A DNA stretch of 64,000 bases from an uncultured Clostridia bacterium (lineage in GTDB: Bacteria; Bacillota; Clostridia; Christensenellales; Aristaeellaceae). The stretch spans positions 73,334 to 137,333 of the forward strand of contig CAKTUU010000002.1 in assembly GCA_934621505.1 (NCBI GenBank), written 5' to 3'. Shown piece by piece: positions 1 through 7,288 of the stretch. The position numbers and the translations under genes were made by a program. Under the pieces are notes generated by a model. That model worked only from the letters and a program-made list of their open reading frames with translations, was not told the origin of the DNA and made no database searches. Position 1 is the first letter of the stretch. Each line of letters starts with the position of its first letter.

Positions 1-365
1 CTCATGGCGTTTTCCCAATCCGTGTCCAGCTGCGCGTCCGCGGCGGCGGCGTCTTCCTCGCTCAGGGGATAGAAGCCAAACTCCTGGGCTTTATCCATCA
101 GCAGGGCGGCGTCCACGGCGATGTCCACCGACTTGGCCATCCACCACTGGGTGTCCAGATCGTTGGTGGAATCCACATAGCCGTAGCTGGTGTACAGGTT
201 GAAGTAATAGGCGGCGTCCGCCCAGGTAATGTCCTTGCCGTTCAGGCGGGCTACAACCGCGTCGTCAGCGGGCTGCTGCACGGCGGTTTCTTCGGCCATG
301 GCCACAGTGCCCAGCAGCAGGCACAGGCACAGAACCAGGCTTACCAGTTTTGCAAACTTTTTCAT
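1..365 (-). CDS. Secreted PrsA/SurA-like foldase, N-terminal part (runs off the window)
   Basis: The first 121 residues are visible; the 3' part lies beyond the window edge. Residues 1-24 form a typical signal peptide (Lys-rich start, Leu/Cys-rich core, AMA cleavage site before EE), with no lipobox cysteine at the cleavage point. The mature start contains a VVARLNGKDITWADAAYYF segment, which resembles the 'G-x-x-I-T' opening of SurA/PrsA-type N-terminal chaperone domains, so the product is probably an exported peptidyl-prolyl isomerase or related chaperone. No catalytic parvulin domain can be seen because of truncation. The ATG at 365 is preceded by AAAGGAA at good spacing. The assignment rests on the signal peptide plus a short motif and is therefore moderate. 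Confidence 0.6.
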   Translation of the reverse strand, partial: MKKFAKLVSLVLCLCLLLGTVAMAEETAVQQPADDAVVARLNGKDITWADAAYYFNLYTSYGYVDSTNDLDTQWWMAKSVDIAVDAALLMDKAQEFGFYPLSEEDAAAADAQLDTDWENAM

Positions 366-444
366 GTTCTACAACGTTCCTTTCCACATGTTCAGGTCCA
401 GACGGCCCGCCTGAAATGGCGGGCGGCTAGCCCGGCTGTGTTTC

Positions 445-473
445 ATTATGCCACACAAAGGCGGCTTTCGCAA
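445..473 (-). promoter_or_regulatory. Probable sigma-A promoter of the foldase gene
   Basis: On the minus strand TTGCGA (468-473) and CATAAT (445-450) are separated by 17 bp. They sit about 80 bp upstream of the foldase start. A GCCCGCC/GGCGGGC hairpin (about 403-422) lies in the untranslated leader. This is a visual match to the -35/-10 consensus only. Confidence 0.45.
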
Positions 474-550
474 GGAATTTAGCGCCTTCGTCCAGAATGT
501 TACAGACTATTCACAGGTTTGCCATGATTCAGACGAAAGGGTGGGGCAAA

Positions 551-1006
551 ATGCGTGTTTTGGTAGAAAAAGCCCGGCGGCGGCTGACGCTGTGGGACGG
601 AGAGAAGCGGGTGGCCCAGTGCGCCGTAGGGCTGGGACGCTGTCCGGATGGTCCCAAACGCTGCGAGGGCGACGGGTGCACCCCGGAAGGAACGTATTTT
701 ATCTGCCTGGTGAAAGAACAGGGCAAATACGGCCGCAGTTTGGGCCTTAGCTATCCGGGACCTGAGGACGCGCGCCTGGCGCTGCGGGAGGGCCGCATCA
801 ATGAGGAAACCTGCCAGGCGGTGCTTCATGCCTGCCGGGAAGGCCGCCGTCCCCCCTGGGGCAGTCCGCTGGGCGGGGAAATTTACCTGCATGAAGGCGG
901 CGGCAGCCGCGACTGGACCCAGGGATGCATCGCTCTGGACAGCGGGGATATGGACTGGCTGTTTCCCTGCTGGCGGCAAATTGAGCAGGTGCGGATTGTG
1001 CCTTAG
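551..1006 (+). CDS. L,D-transpeptidase (YkuD) fold protein, short single-domain form
   Basis: The 151-residue product is a compact YkuD-type domain. It has His114 in YLHEGGG and Cys126 in TQGCIAL, which match the catalytic His and Cys of the family, although the spacing between them is short and the usual S/T-H-G-C is TQGC. Related proteins form 3-3 peptidoglycan cross-links or attach proteins to the wall. There is no signal peptide, which is odd for a wall enzyme: it may be exported another way or may act on an intracellular substrate. In-frame upstream ATGs exist at 497 and 524. I prefer 551 because GGGTGGGG lies just before it and the protein starts directly with the beta-strand-rich domain (MRVLVEKARRRLTLWDG). 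It is convergent with pheT. Confidence 0.75.
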   Translation: MRVLVEKARRRLTLWDGEKRVAQCAVGLGRCPDGPKRCEGDGCTPEGTYFICLVKEQGKYGRSLGLSYPGPEDARLALREGRINEETCQAVLHACREGRRPPWGSPLGGEIYLHEGGGSRDWTQGCIALDSGDMDWLFPCWRQIEQVRIVP

Positions 1007-1018
1007 CGGACGTGAAAA

Positions 1019-1238
1019 CGCCATGCCTTCATGAAAGAAAGCATGGCGCAGACTGTCGAAAAGCCCATGATTGACCGCCAGCGCCCGCGAACAGCGCTTC
1101 GCTGGTTCGCGGGAAAAGTGCTGCGGCACAAGGCCTAGGGGCACTGCCCCTAAAACCCCGGCAGGAGACAGTGCCTCCTGCACCTCCACTTTTTTGCCGA
1201 TCTGAGCGCCATGCCTTCATGAAAGAAAGCATGGCGCA
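1019..1238. repeat. Duplicated 32-bp hairpin flanking a 156-bp repeat insert (element copy 1)
   Basis: A 32-bp sequence with an 8-bp stem (CGCCATGC/GCATGGCG) occurs identically at 1019-1050 and 1207-1238. Between the copies lie 156 bp starting GACTGTCGAAAAGCCC and ending CTTTTTTGCCGATCTGAG, with internal hairpins at 1084-1113, 1137-1151 and 1161-1181. The segment sits between the convergent YkuD gene and pheT. The copy next to pheT may act as its transcription terminator, although a clean U-tract is missing. The same architecture, with another hairpin but the same GACTGTCGAAAA left end, recurs at 7036-7283. No coding potential is seen. Confidence 0.7.
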
Positions 1239-1248
1239 AAAATTTTCT

Positions 1249-3639
1249 TTAACCGCGAATCACCGCGCCAAACTTGTCGGCGCATACGGCCTGAACCTTG
1301 TCCATGGCCTTTTGCACCTCCTCGTTGGTCAGGGTGCGGTCGGCGGCGCGGAAGGTCAGGGAGAAGGCGATGCTCTTTTTGCCCAGACCAACCTGAATGC
1401 CCCGGTAAACGTCAAACATCTGAATGCTCTCCAGCAGATTGCCCGCGGCCTTTTTCATGGCGGACATCAGCGGGCCCACGGCCACGGCCTCATCCATGAC
1501 CAGCGCCAGGTCGCGCTGCATGGCGGGGAAGCGGGGCAGGGGCTTCATTTCACCCATGGGCATAAAGCTGGCCAGCAGGGTTTGCAGGTTGACTTCCGCA
1601 ACCACGGCCCGCTTGGACATGCCGTAGCGCTCTCGCACGGCGGGGTGAATTTCACCCACCTGAGCGAATACAACATTGCCCCGCACCAGCCGGGCCACCC
1701 GGCCGGGATGGTAGTAGCAGTCGCCGCCGGCCTCCACCTCGCAGGTGACGCCGCTCATGCGCAGAATGGCCTCCACGGCGGTTCGCACGGTAAAGAAGTC
1801 CACATCCGCGCCGTAAGCGCCCAGGCACAGGGTCTGGGTTTCGGTGGGCAGGCCCTCCTCCGTGGGATGGTGGTGGTCAAACACGGCGGCCATTTCATAC
1901 AGGCTGGCGCTTTCGGTGGAATGGTTCATGTTAAAGGCCAGGGTTTTGCACATATCGCATACCAGCGTGGGCCGCATTACGGCGGTATCCTCGCCCAGAG
2001 GGTTGCGGATGGGCATGGGGTCGTTGCGCAAATCGCCCTCCGGCAGGCCCAGCTTTTGAATTTCCTTTACGCCGGTAAAGCTGTAATTCATAATTTCCAG
2101 ATAGCCCATGCCGGTCAGCAGCCGTGTGATGCGGTTTTTCAGGGCCTTCATGGGGCTTACGCCGCCCTGGGTGGTTTCGCCCCGCAGGTTGGTGGCGCCG
2201 ATGTGCTCGTAGCCGTAAATGCGCAGGCATTCCTCGCAAATGTCGGCCTCGCCGTCGATGTCCTCGCGGAAGGCGGGCACGGTCACGGTCAGGGTATCGC
2301 CGTCCCGCTGGCAGCCAAATTGCAGCTTGCGCAGAATGCGCACCATATCGTCGGCGGGAATGTCCACACCCGCCCGCTCCTGAATGCGGGCCACGCTGGC
2401 GGTAACCACCTGCTGGGGCTTGGGAGCGGGGTACAGATCGATGCAGCCGGTAACCACATCGCCCGCGTCCAGCAGGTTGACCAGCATACAGGCCCGGTCC
2501 AGGGCCTCCATAACGGTTTCGGGAGCCACGCCCCGCTCAAAGCGGCCGCTGGATTCGGTGCGCATACCAAGGGCGCGGCTGGTCAGGCGGATGGCGGTGC
2601 GGTCAAAGCTGGCGCACTCAAACATCACATCGGTGGTGCCTTCGGTAATTTCGCTTTCCTCGCCGCCCATGATGCCCGCCAGACCGGTGGCCCGCTCCTG
2701 GTCGCAGATGACCAGGTCGTCGGTGCGCAGGGCGCGCTGCTCGCCGTCCAGGGTGGTCAGGGTTTCGCCCTCATGGGCGCGGCGCACCACAATCTGCCTG
2801 CCCCGTACCTTGCTCAGGTCAAAGGCGTGCATGGGATGGCCGTATTCCAGCATCACATAGTTGGTAATATCCACAATGTTGTTGATGGCGCGCAGACCCG
2901 CGGCGTGCAGGTGCTTGCGCAGCCACATGGGGGAGGGGGCGATGCGCACGTTTTTGATGACGCGGGCGGCGTAACGGGGGCACAGGTCGGGGGCTTCCAC
3001 CCGTACCTTGACCTCGCTGTGAATATCGCCGCCGGATTCGGTTACCGTCAGCCTGGGGGCCTTGTACTCGGTATCCAGCGCCGCGGCGGTTTCACGGGCA
3101 ATGCCGATAGCGCACAGACAGTCGGGCCGGTTGGCCAGAATTTCAAAATCCACGGCGGTATCGTCGATGCCCAGAATGGCCTTTACATCCGTGCCCACAG
3201 GATAATCCTCGTGGAAGATCAGCAGCCCGGCCTCGCCTACGCTGGGGTACAGCTCCACAGGTACCTTCAGTTCGGCAGCGGAGCAGAGCATACCCTCGGA
3301 CACCATGCCCCGCAGCTTGCCCTTTTTGATTTTAACGCCCCCGGGCAGATGGGAGCCGTCCAGAGCCACGGGTACCAGCACGCCCGCCGCCACGTTGGGC
3401 GCGCCGCATACAATGTGCAAAGGCTCGTCGCCGCCCACATCCACGGTGCACTGGTGCAGGTGGGTGCCCTCCACATCCTCGCAGGTAAGCACACGGCCCA
3501 CCACCACTTTATCCATGCCGCCGCTGACGTCCTCCACGCCCTCCACGGCGGTGCCGGTCATAATCATGCGTTCGCTGTATTCCGCCGGCGTTACGGGAAT
3601 ATCCACATACTGCCGGATCATATTCATACCCAGTTTCAT
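1249..3639 (-). CDS. pheT: Phenylalanyl-tRNA synthetase beta subunit
   Basis: The 796-residue product is the usual length for bacterial PheT and shows the expected layout: a tRNA-binding OB domain near residues 40-150 (VVVGRVLTCEDV, VCGAPNVAAG), B3/B4 editing domain, B5 domain, the catalytic-like core and a C-terminal FDX-ACB anticodon-binding domain (FPAMQRDLALVMDE, SLTFRAADRTLTNEEV). It pairs with PheS as an alpha2-beta2 enzyme that charges tRNA-Phe in the cytoplasm. It begins 15 bp after the pheS stop with AGGAGGG before the ATG, so it is co-transcribed and shares the T-box control upstream of pheS. Confidence 0.98.
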   Translation of the reverse strand: MKLGMNMIRQYVDIPVTPAEYSERMIMTGTAVEGVEDVSGGMDKVVVGRVLTCEDVEGTHLHQCTVDVGGDEPLHIVCGAPNVAAGVLVPVALDGSHLPGGVKIKKGKLRGMVSEGMLCSAAELKVPVELYPSVGEAGLLIFHEDYPVGTDVKAILGIDDTAVDFEILANRPDCLCAIGIARETAAALDTEYKAPRLTVTESGGDIHSEVKVRVEAPDLCPRYAARVIKNVRIAPSPMWLRKHLHAAGLRAINNIVDITNYVMLEYGHPMHAFDLSKVRGRQIVVRRAHEGETLTTLDGEQRALRTDDLVICDQERATGLAGIMGGEESEITEGTTDVMFECASFDRTAIRLTSRALGMRTESSGRFERGVAPETVMEALDRACMLVNLLDAGDVVTGCIDLYPAPKPQQVVTASVARIQERAGVDIPADDMVRILRKLQFGCQRDGDTLTVTVPAFREDIDGEADICEECLRIYGYEHIGATNLRGETTQGGVSPMKALKNRITRLLTGMGYLEIMNYSFTGVKEIQKLGLPEGDLRNDPMPIRNPLGEDTAVMRPTLVCDMCKTLAFNMNHSTESASLYEMAAVFDHHHPTEEGLPTETQTLCLGAYGADVDFFTVRTAVEAILRMSGVTCEVEAGGDCYYHPGRVARLVRGNVVFAQVGEIHPAVRERYGMSKRAVVAEVNLQTLLASFMPMGEMKPLPRFPAMQRDLALVMDEAVAVGPLMSAMKKAAGNLLESIQMFDVYRGIQVGLGKKSIAFSLTFRAADRTLTNEEVQKAMDKVQAVCADKFGAVIRG

Positions 3640-3654
3640 TGCTTCATACCCTCC

Positions 3655-4683
3655 TTACCGCAGTTGGCTGAACAGACGGGCGTCGCCCTCGTAAAGCAGA
3701 CGCATATCCCGGATGCCGTAGCGCTGCATGGCAATGCGCTCCAGGCCGATGCCAAAGGCAAAGCCGGAATATCTGGTGCTGTCGATGCCGCACATTTCCA
3801 GCACCTTGGGGTTGACCATGCCGGAGCCCAGCACCTCAATCCAGCCGGTGCCCTTGCAGATGGGGCAGCCCTTGCCGTGGCAGGCCACGCAGGTCATGTC
3901 CACCTCGGCGCTGGGCTCGGTGAAGGGGAAAAAGCTGGGGCGGAAGCGGGTGGTGGTGCCCTCGCCGTACAGCTTGCGGGCAAAGGCCTCCAGGGTGCCG
4001 CGCAGGTCGCTCATCTTCACATGCTCGTCCACCACCAGTCCCTCCATCTGGTGGAATACAGGGCTGTGGGTAGCGTCCACCTCGTCGGCGCGGTATACCC
4101 GGCCGGGGCAGATGATGCGGATGGGCAGAGGGCGGGTCAGCATGGCCCGGGCCTGCATGGGGCTGGTGTGGGTGCGCAGCACGATGTTATCGTCCATGTA
4201 GAAGGTGTCCTGCGCGTCCCGGGCCGGGTGGTTCTTGGGCAGATTCATCAGTTCAAAATTGTAATGATCCAGCTCCACCTCGGGGCCTTCCATCACGTCA
4301 AAGCCCATACCGGTAAAGCACTCGATCAGTTCGTCCATCACCAGGGTGATGGGGTGGGCGCTGCCTACTTTGGGCAGGGCCCGGGGCTCGGTCACATCAA
4401 TGGTTTCGGCCTGAATGGCGGCTTCCCGCTCGGCGGCCTGAATGCGGGCCTGCGCCTCGTCCATGCGCTGGGTCAGGCGCTGACGCACCTCGTTAATCTG
4501 CGCGCCTACCTGGGGCCGCTCCTCGGGGGATAATTGCCCCATGCCCTTGAGCAGGGCGGTCAGCTCGCCCTTTTTGCCCAATACCTTTACCCGCAGCGCT
4601 TCCAGGGACGCGCTGCCGTCCAGCGTGTCCAGCTCTTTTTCCACACGCTCACGGATGTCACGCAGGGTATCCACAACAGCCAT
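3655..4683 (-). CDS. pheS: Phenylalanyl-tRNA synthetase alpha subunit
   Basis: The 342-residue product has an N-terminal coiled-coil (about 1-90) followed by the class II catalytic core with motif 2 (PGRVYRADEVDATHSPVFHQ), the RFRPSFFPFTEPS motif and motif 3 (GFAFGIGLERIAM). It carries the active site for Phe activation and works with PheT. The ATG at 4683 follows AAAAGGAGG. The gene is the first of the pheST operon and is preceded by a T-box leader, so expression should respond to uncharged tRNA-Phe. Confidence 0.98.
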   Translation of the reverse strand: MAVVDTLRDIRERVEKELDTLDGSASLEALRVKVLGKKGELTALLKGMGQLSPEERPQVGAQINEVRQRLTQRMDEAQARIQAAEREAAIQAETIDVTEPRALPKVGSAHPITLVMDELIECFTGMGFDVMEGPEVELDHYNFELMNLPKNHPARDAQDTFYMDDNIVLRTHTSPMQARAMLTRPLPIRIICPGRVYRADEVDATHSPVFHQMEGLVVDEHVKMSDLRGTLEAFARKLYGEGTTTRFRPSFFPFTEPSAEVDMTCVACHGKGCPICKGTGWIEVLGSGMVNPKVLEMCGIDSTRYSGFAFGIGLERIAMQRYGIRDMRLLYEGDARLFSQLR

Positions 4684-4728
4684 TTCTTTGGTTCCTCCTT
4701 TTGCTTGCGTCGGTTGATGATGGGTAAG

Positions 4729-4763
4729 AAAAAATCCCCTCGTCCCCTATGGGACGAAGGGAT
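4729..4763 (-). terminator. T-box intrinsic terminator
   Basis: On the minus strand ATCCCTTCGTCCC and GGGACGAGGGGAT pair (one G-U) with a 4-nt loop, followed by a TTTTTT run ending near 4729. It lies directly after the T-box core and about 45 bp before pheS. Confidence 0.88.
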
Positions 4764-4972
4764 TACACTCCGTTGTACCACCCAAATTCCGCACGGGACA
4801 AACGACCCTGTGCGCTCTGGCCGCCGGTAACGGGGCGAACCGTCCTCCCCTACTGTTTTTTTCAGGGAAAAAGCTCGGAAGCGAATGGCCCGCGGCTGCC
4901 GCAGGCGGCTTTCAGCACGAGGCCGCCCTCTCTGACCGGTTGCCTGACGCGGACGTTGTTCTTCGTCATCGC
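4729..4972 (-). promoter_or_regulatory. T-box leader controlling pheST
   Basis: The minus-strand leader carries the conserved T-box core GGGTGGTACAACGG (about 4770-4784) immediately before an intrinsic terminator (4729-4763), the standard terminator/antiterminator arrangement. Upstream (4870-4970) are paired segments that can form stem I, including an AGAGAGGG element. Two UUC triplets (complement of 4883-4885 and 4878-4880) are candidate Phe specifiers, but I could not fold the stem to decide. T-boxes bind the cognate uncharged tRNA and then block termination. Confidence 0.9.
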
Positions 4973-4978
4973 ATGGGC

Positions 4979-5007
4979 ATTATATCATGGCGCGGCTGGT
5001 TTGGCAA
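4979..5007 (-). promoter_or_regulatory. Sigma-A promoter of pheST
   Basis: The minus strand has TTGCCA (5002-5007), a 17-bp spacer and a perfect TATAAT (4979-4984). The -35 and spacer lie inside the last codons of the upstream anti-sigma gene, whose stop codon is at 4985-4987, so the two units abut with no free intergenic DNA. Confidence 0.8.
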
Positions 5008-6214
5008 GGGTTTTGTCCTCCGGCAGGGGAATGGCCCCGTCCCAGTTGGCGGCGCCGTTTTCCGTGGGAACCAGCGCCAGCCCGGCGTCCCAATCCTGCC
5101 GCGTCAGGGACCCAATCTGCATGGTTACAAAAACCACATGGCAGGCCCCGTCCTGGTCCTGAAGCAGCTGACCCCCGGAGCCGGACACAAAGCCGGCCTC
5201 GTTTGCAAGAGGCCGTTTGTCCATGCGCCGCAGCAGGTAGAACTGCGTTTTGTCCATACAGGACCGGGCGGCCTCCAGACTGTCAAACTGCAAATCCAGC
5301 GCCAGACAGGGGGCCGTATCCATCCGGTCCGCCTGAAGCAGACGGGCGGTGCAGCCGTCCAAGGGCACAGTGGTCAGGGGCTGGCTTTGCAAAAGGGAAT
5401 CGTCCACCGTTTTGGGCAGGAAGGAGCTGCTGATCATTTCCCGGTCCGACCAGCCCTCCTGCGCCTGCATCATGCCATGGTCCACATAATAGGCCAGGGG
5501 GCTTTGCTGATAGGCCTGGGCAAAGCTGTCGGACAGGGCCAGCTGATGGCCCACCACGGCAATCTGCCCGTCCATAACCGCCTGTTCCAGACGGCTCTGC
5601 TGCTCCGCGTCCTCCGGCATCCAGGCTTCCTCCCGGTAGATGGGAACCAGCAGCTGGTACTGGGTCCAGCGGATGCTGAGCACCACCTGAGACGGCCAGG
5701 CTCCCTGCACATAATAAACCGCCTGATCCTGCGCCTGCTGCCCGGCGGGCACATACAGGCCCTCCATGGGCGGCTGCGCCAGCTGCGCGTCCACCAGCGG
5801 GTCCATCAGCGGCTCCCAGACCACATAAGCGGGCGTTTCGGCCTGATTGTTGACGGTGGTGGTGAACGTTACTGTCTGATAGCCCACAGAGGGCTGCCAG
5901 TCCGTAAACACCGCCTGCGCGTAAGCGGCCTTCCCCGTTGGCTGGGGAACGGGCGTGACCAGCGGTTCCTCGGTTCCCTGGGTCAGGGGCAGGGTGGTTT
6001 CGTCCCGGGCGGGGCTGGCGGTCAGGGCCAGAGCTGCGGCGCACAGCAGCAGGGCCACGGCGATGCCAAGGACCCATCCACGCCGCATGGACGCGCGTAC
6101 CCGGGGCGGGTCCAGCTGGGCCTTCAGCAGGGCCTGCCTGATTTTCTGCTCGGTTTCCGGTCGCACGGTAAATACCTCCTTTTCCGTGCGGAGGCGCAAT
6201 TCCTGATCAGTCAT
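4985..6214 (-). CDS. Probable membrane anti-sigma factor with large extracytoplasmic domain
   Basis: The 409-residue product has about 45 cytoplasmic residues, a single transmembrane helix (about 47-66, WVLGIAVALLLCAAALAL) and an extracytoplasmic region of about 340 residues with a DUF4179-like feel but no motif I can name securely. Its start overlaps the 3' end of the ECF sigma-factor gene by 8 bp, which is the usual arrangement for a sigma factor and its membrane-bound inhibitor. No zinc-binding anti-sigma His/Cys motif is visible in the short cytoplasmic tail. The role is inferred from topology and linkage. Confidence 0.7.
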   Translation of the reverse strand: MTDQELRLRTEKEVFTVRPETEQKIRQALLKAQLDPPRVRASMRRGWVLGIAVALLLCAAALALTASPARDETTLPLTQGTEEPLVTPVPQPTGKAAYAQAVFTDWQPSVGYQTVTFTTTVNNQAETPAYVVWEPLMDPLVDAQLAQPPMEGLYVPAGQQAQDQAVYYVQGAWPSQVVLSIRWTQYQLLVPIYREEAWMPEDAEQQSRLEQAVMDGQIAVVGHQLALSDSFAQAYQQSPLAYYVDHGMMQAQEGWSDREMISSSFLPKTVDDSLLQSQPLTTVPLDGCTARLLQADRMDTAPCLALDLQFDSLEAARSCMDKTQFYLLRRMDKRPLANEAGFVSGSGGQLLQDQDGACHVVFVTMQIGSLTRQDWDAGLALVPTENGAANWDGAIPLPEDKTLAKPAAP

Positions 6215-6677
6215 CCCGTGACGCCTCCTTTAAGCGTTCTTTCAGCATTTTGCGGCCCCGGCTCAGCCGCATGGAAACCGCCGTCCGGGGCAAATGCAGC
6301 ACCGACGCGATTTCCGGGGCGCTCATGCCCTCGTAATAATACAAAATCAGGGGCCGGGCATACTTGGGGTCCAGCGCGCGGATATCGTCCATCAGGCTGT
6401 CGGCCGCCTGCAAAACCGGCGTCTCCGGCAGCAGGCAGACGGGCGTTTCCCGTTTGCGGCGGCGCAGCAGGTCGTAGCAGCAGCGGGCCGTAATGCGCAT
6501 GGCCCAGGGCTTCAGGCTGTCCGGGCTGCGCAGGTCGTCCGCGTGGCTCATGGCCTTCATCATGGCGCCGGACACGGCGTCCTCGGCATCGTGGCCGTTG
6601 CCTACGATGCTGACGGCAAGCCGGAGCAGGCTGACCCGCAGCTGCCATAGCTGCTCTCCCAGCTGTTGCTTTTCCAC
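6207..6677 (-). CDS. ECF-type RNA polymerase sigma factor (sigma-70 family)
   Basis: The 156-residue product has region 2 (about 10-75, with DAEDAVSGAMMKAM and LKPWAMRITARCCYDLLRRR) and region 4 with a helix-turn-helix (about 100-150, YYEGMSAPEIASVLHLPRTA, VSMRLSRGRKML). This matches the two-domain group IV sigma factors that redirect RNA polymerase in response to envelope signals. Translation starts at a GTG (6677) after GGGAGG. The downstream gene, translated through an 8-bp overlap, is its probable anti-sigma partner. Confidence 0.92.
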   Translation of the reverse strand: MEKQQLGEQLWQLRVSLLRLAVSIVGNGHDAEDAVSGAMMKAMSHADDLRSPDSLKPWAMRITARCCYDLLRRRKRETPVCLLPETPVLQAADSLMDDIRALDPKYARPLILYYYEGMSAPEIASVLHLPRTAVSMRLSRGRKMLKERLKEASRDD

Positions 6678-6862
6678 GTCGGTTCCTCCCTTGGTATGAT
6701 CCTGACGCTTACCAGACGCGCGGGCTTGGGAAAATGTAACCGCTTTTGAAAAATTTTTCGCGTGGCACGGGACGGTCCATGAATCCGGGACTCATTTCCC
6801 GCATGAAGAACGGCGCTTTGGGGAATGCTTTGACTATCAAAGCAAGGAGGAGGTGAAGGGAA

Positions 6863-7030
6863 ATGTCCTTTCAGAACAAGAAACAGTGCATCCACTGCGA
6901 GGTAAACAGCTGCAAGCACCACAACGCGGACGGCATGTGCGGACTGGAAAGCATCAAGGTCGCCCCCCGCAGCAACTGCCACAGCGGCACCTGCGACGAG
7001 AGCGAATGCGCCAGCTACGACAAAGAGTAA
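6863..7030 (+). CDS. Small cysteine-rich DUF1540 protein
   Basis: This 55-residue protein contains seven cysteines and three histidines in the pattern CIHCEVNSCKHH, MCGL, SNCHSGTCDESEC, typical of the DUF1540 family of small clostridial proteins that are thought to bind metal. The ATG at 6863 is preceded by AAGGAGGAGGTG at 5-10 bp. Its function is unknown. It is divergent from the ECF sigma gene, so one control region could serve both. A strong hairpin follows 6 bp after the stop. Confidence 0.85.
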   Translation: MSFQNKKQCIHCEVNSCKHHNADGMCGLESIKVAPRSNCHSGTCDESECASYDKE

Positions 7031-7035
7031 ACAAA

Positions 7036-7283
7036 CAGCGCCGGGTTTTCCGAAGTGGAAAGCCCGGCGCTTCAGACTGTCGAAAAACCCTTTTTGGGGA
7101 GTTGTCAGAGGGGCCGCAGCCCCTCTGACTATCATCGTATCGCCTGGCTTTGCCAGGCGGGCGGGGAGTTTTCGGCTTTGCCGAAAACATTCCTCCAGTC
7201 CTTCGGCAGAAAAGATCGCCGTCAGGCGAGCTTTTTTGACGGACAGCAGCGCCGGGTTTTCCGAAGTGGAAAGCCCGGCGCTT
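7036..7283. repeat. Duplicated 37-bp terminator hairpin flanking a 174-bp repeat insert (element copy 2)
   Basis: A 37-bp sequence with a long stem (AGCGCCGGG...CCCGGCGCT) is present identically at 7036-7072 and 7247-7283. The 174 bp between them start CAGACTGTCGAAAAACCC and end CTTTTTTGACGGACAG. They contain further hairpins (for example the AGAGGGGC/GCCCCTCT pair and a TTTTCGGC/GCCGAAAA pair). The flanking hairpins serve as terminators for the convergent DUF1540 (+) and rseP (-) genes. The left end GACTGTCGAAAA and the right-end CTTTTTTG(A/C)CG match the insert at 1051-1206. Confidence 0.75.
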
Positions 7284-7288
7284 TGTCA

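Noticed and set aside
1171..4533. A 1120-codon open frame on the plus strand
   Set aside because: It is exactly antisense to pheT and pheS, is rich in His, Gly, Ala and Gln as expected from reverse-complement codons of a G+C-rich gene, and has no recognisable domain or ribosome site.
4940..6493. A 517-codon plus-strand frame across the sigma/anti-sigma genes
   Set aside because: It is antisense to two genes with clear domains, translational overlap and good start sites, and its composition is that of a shadow frame.
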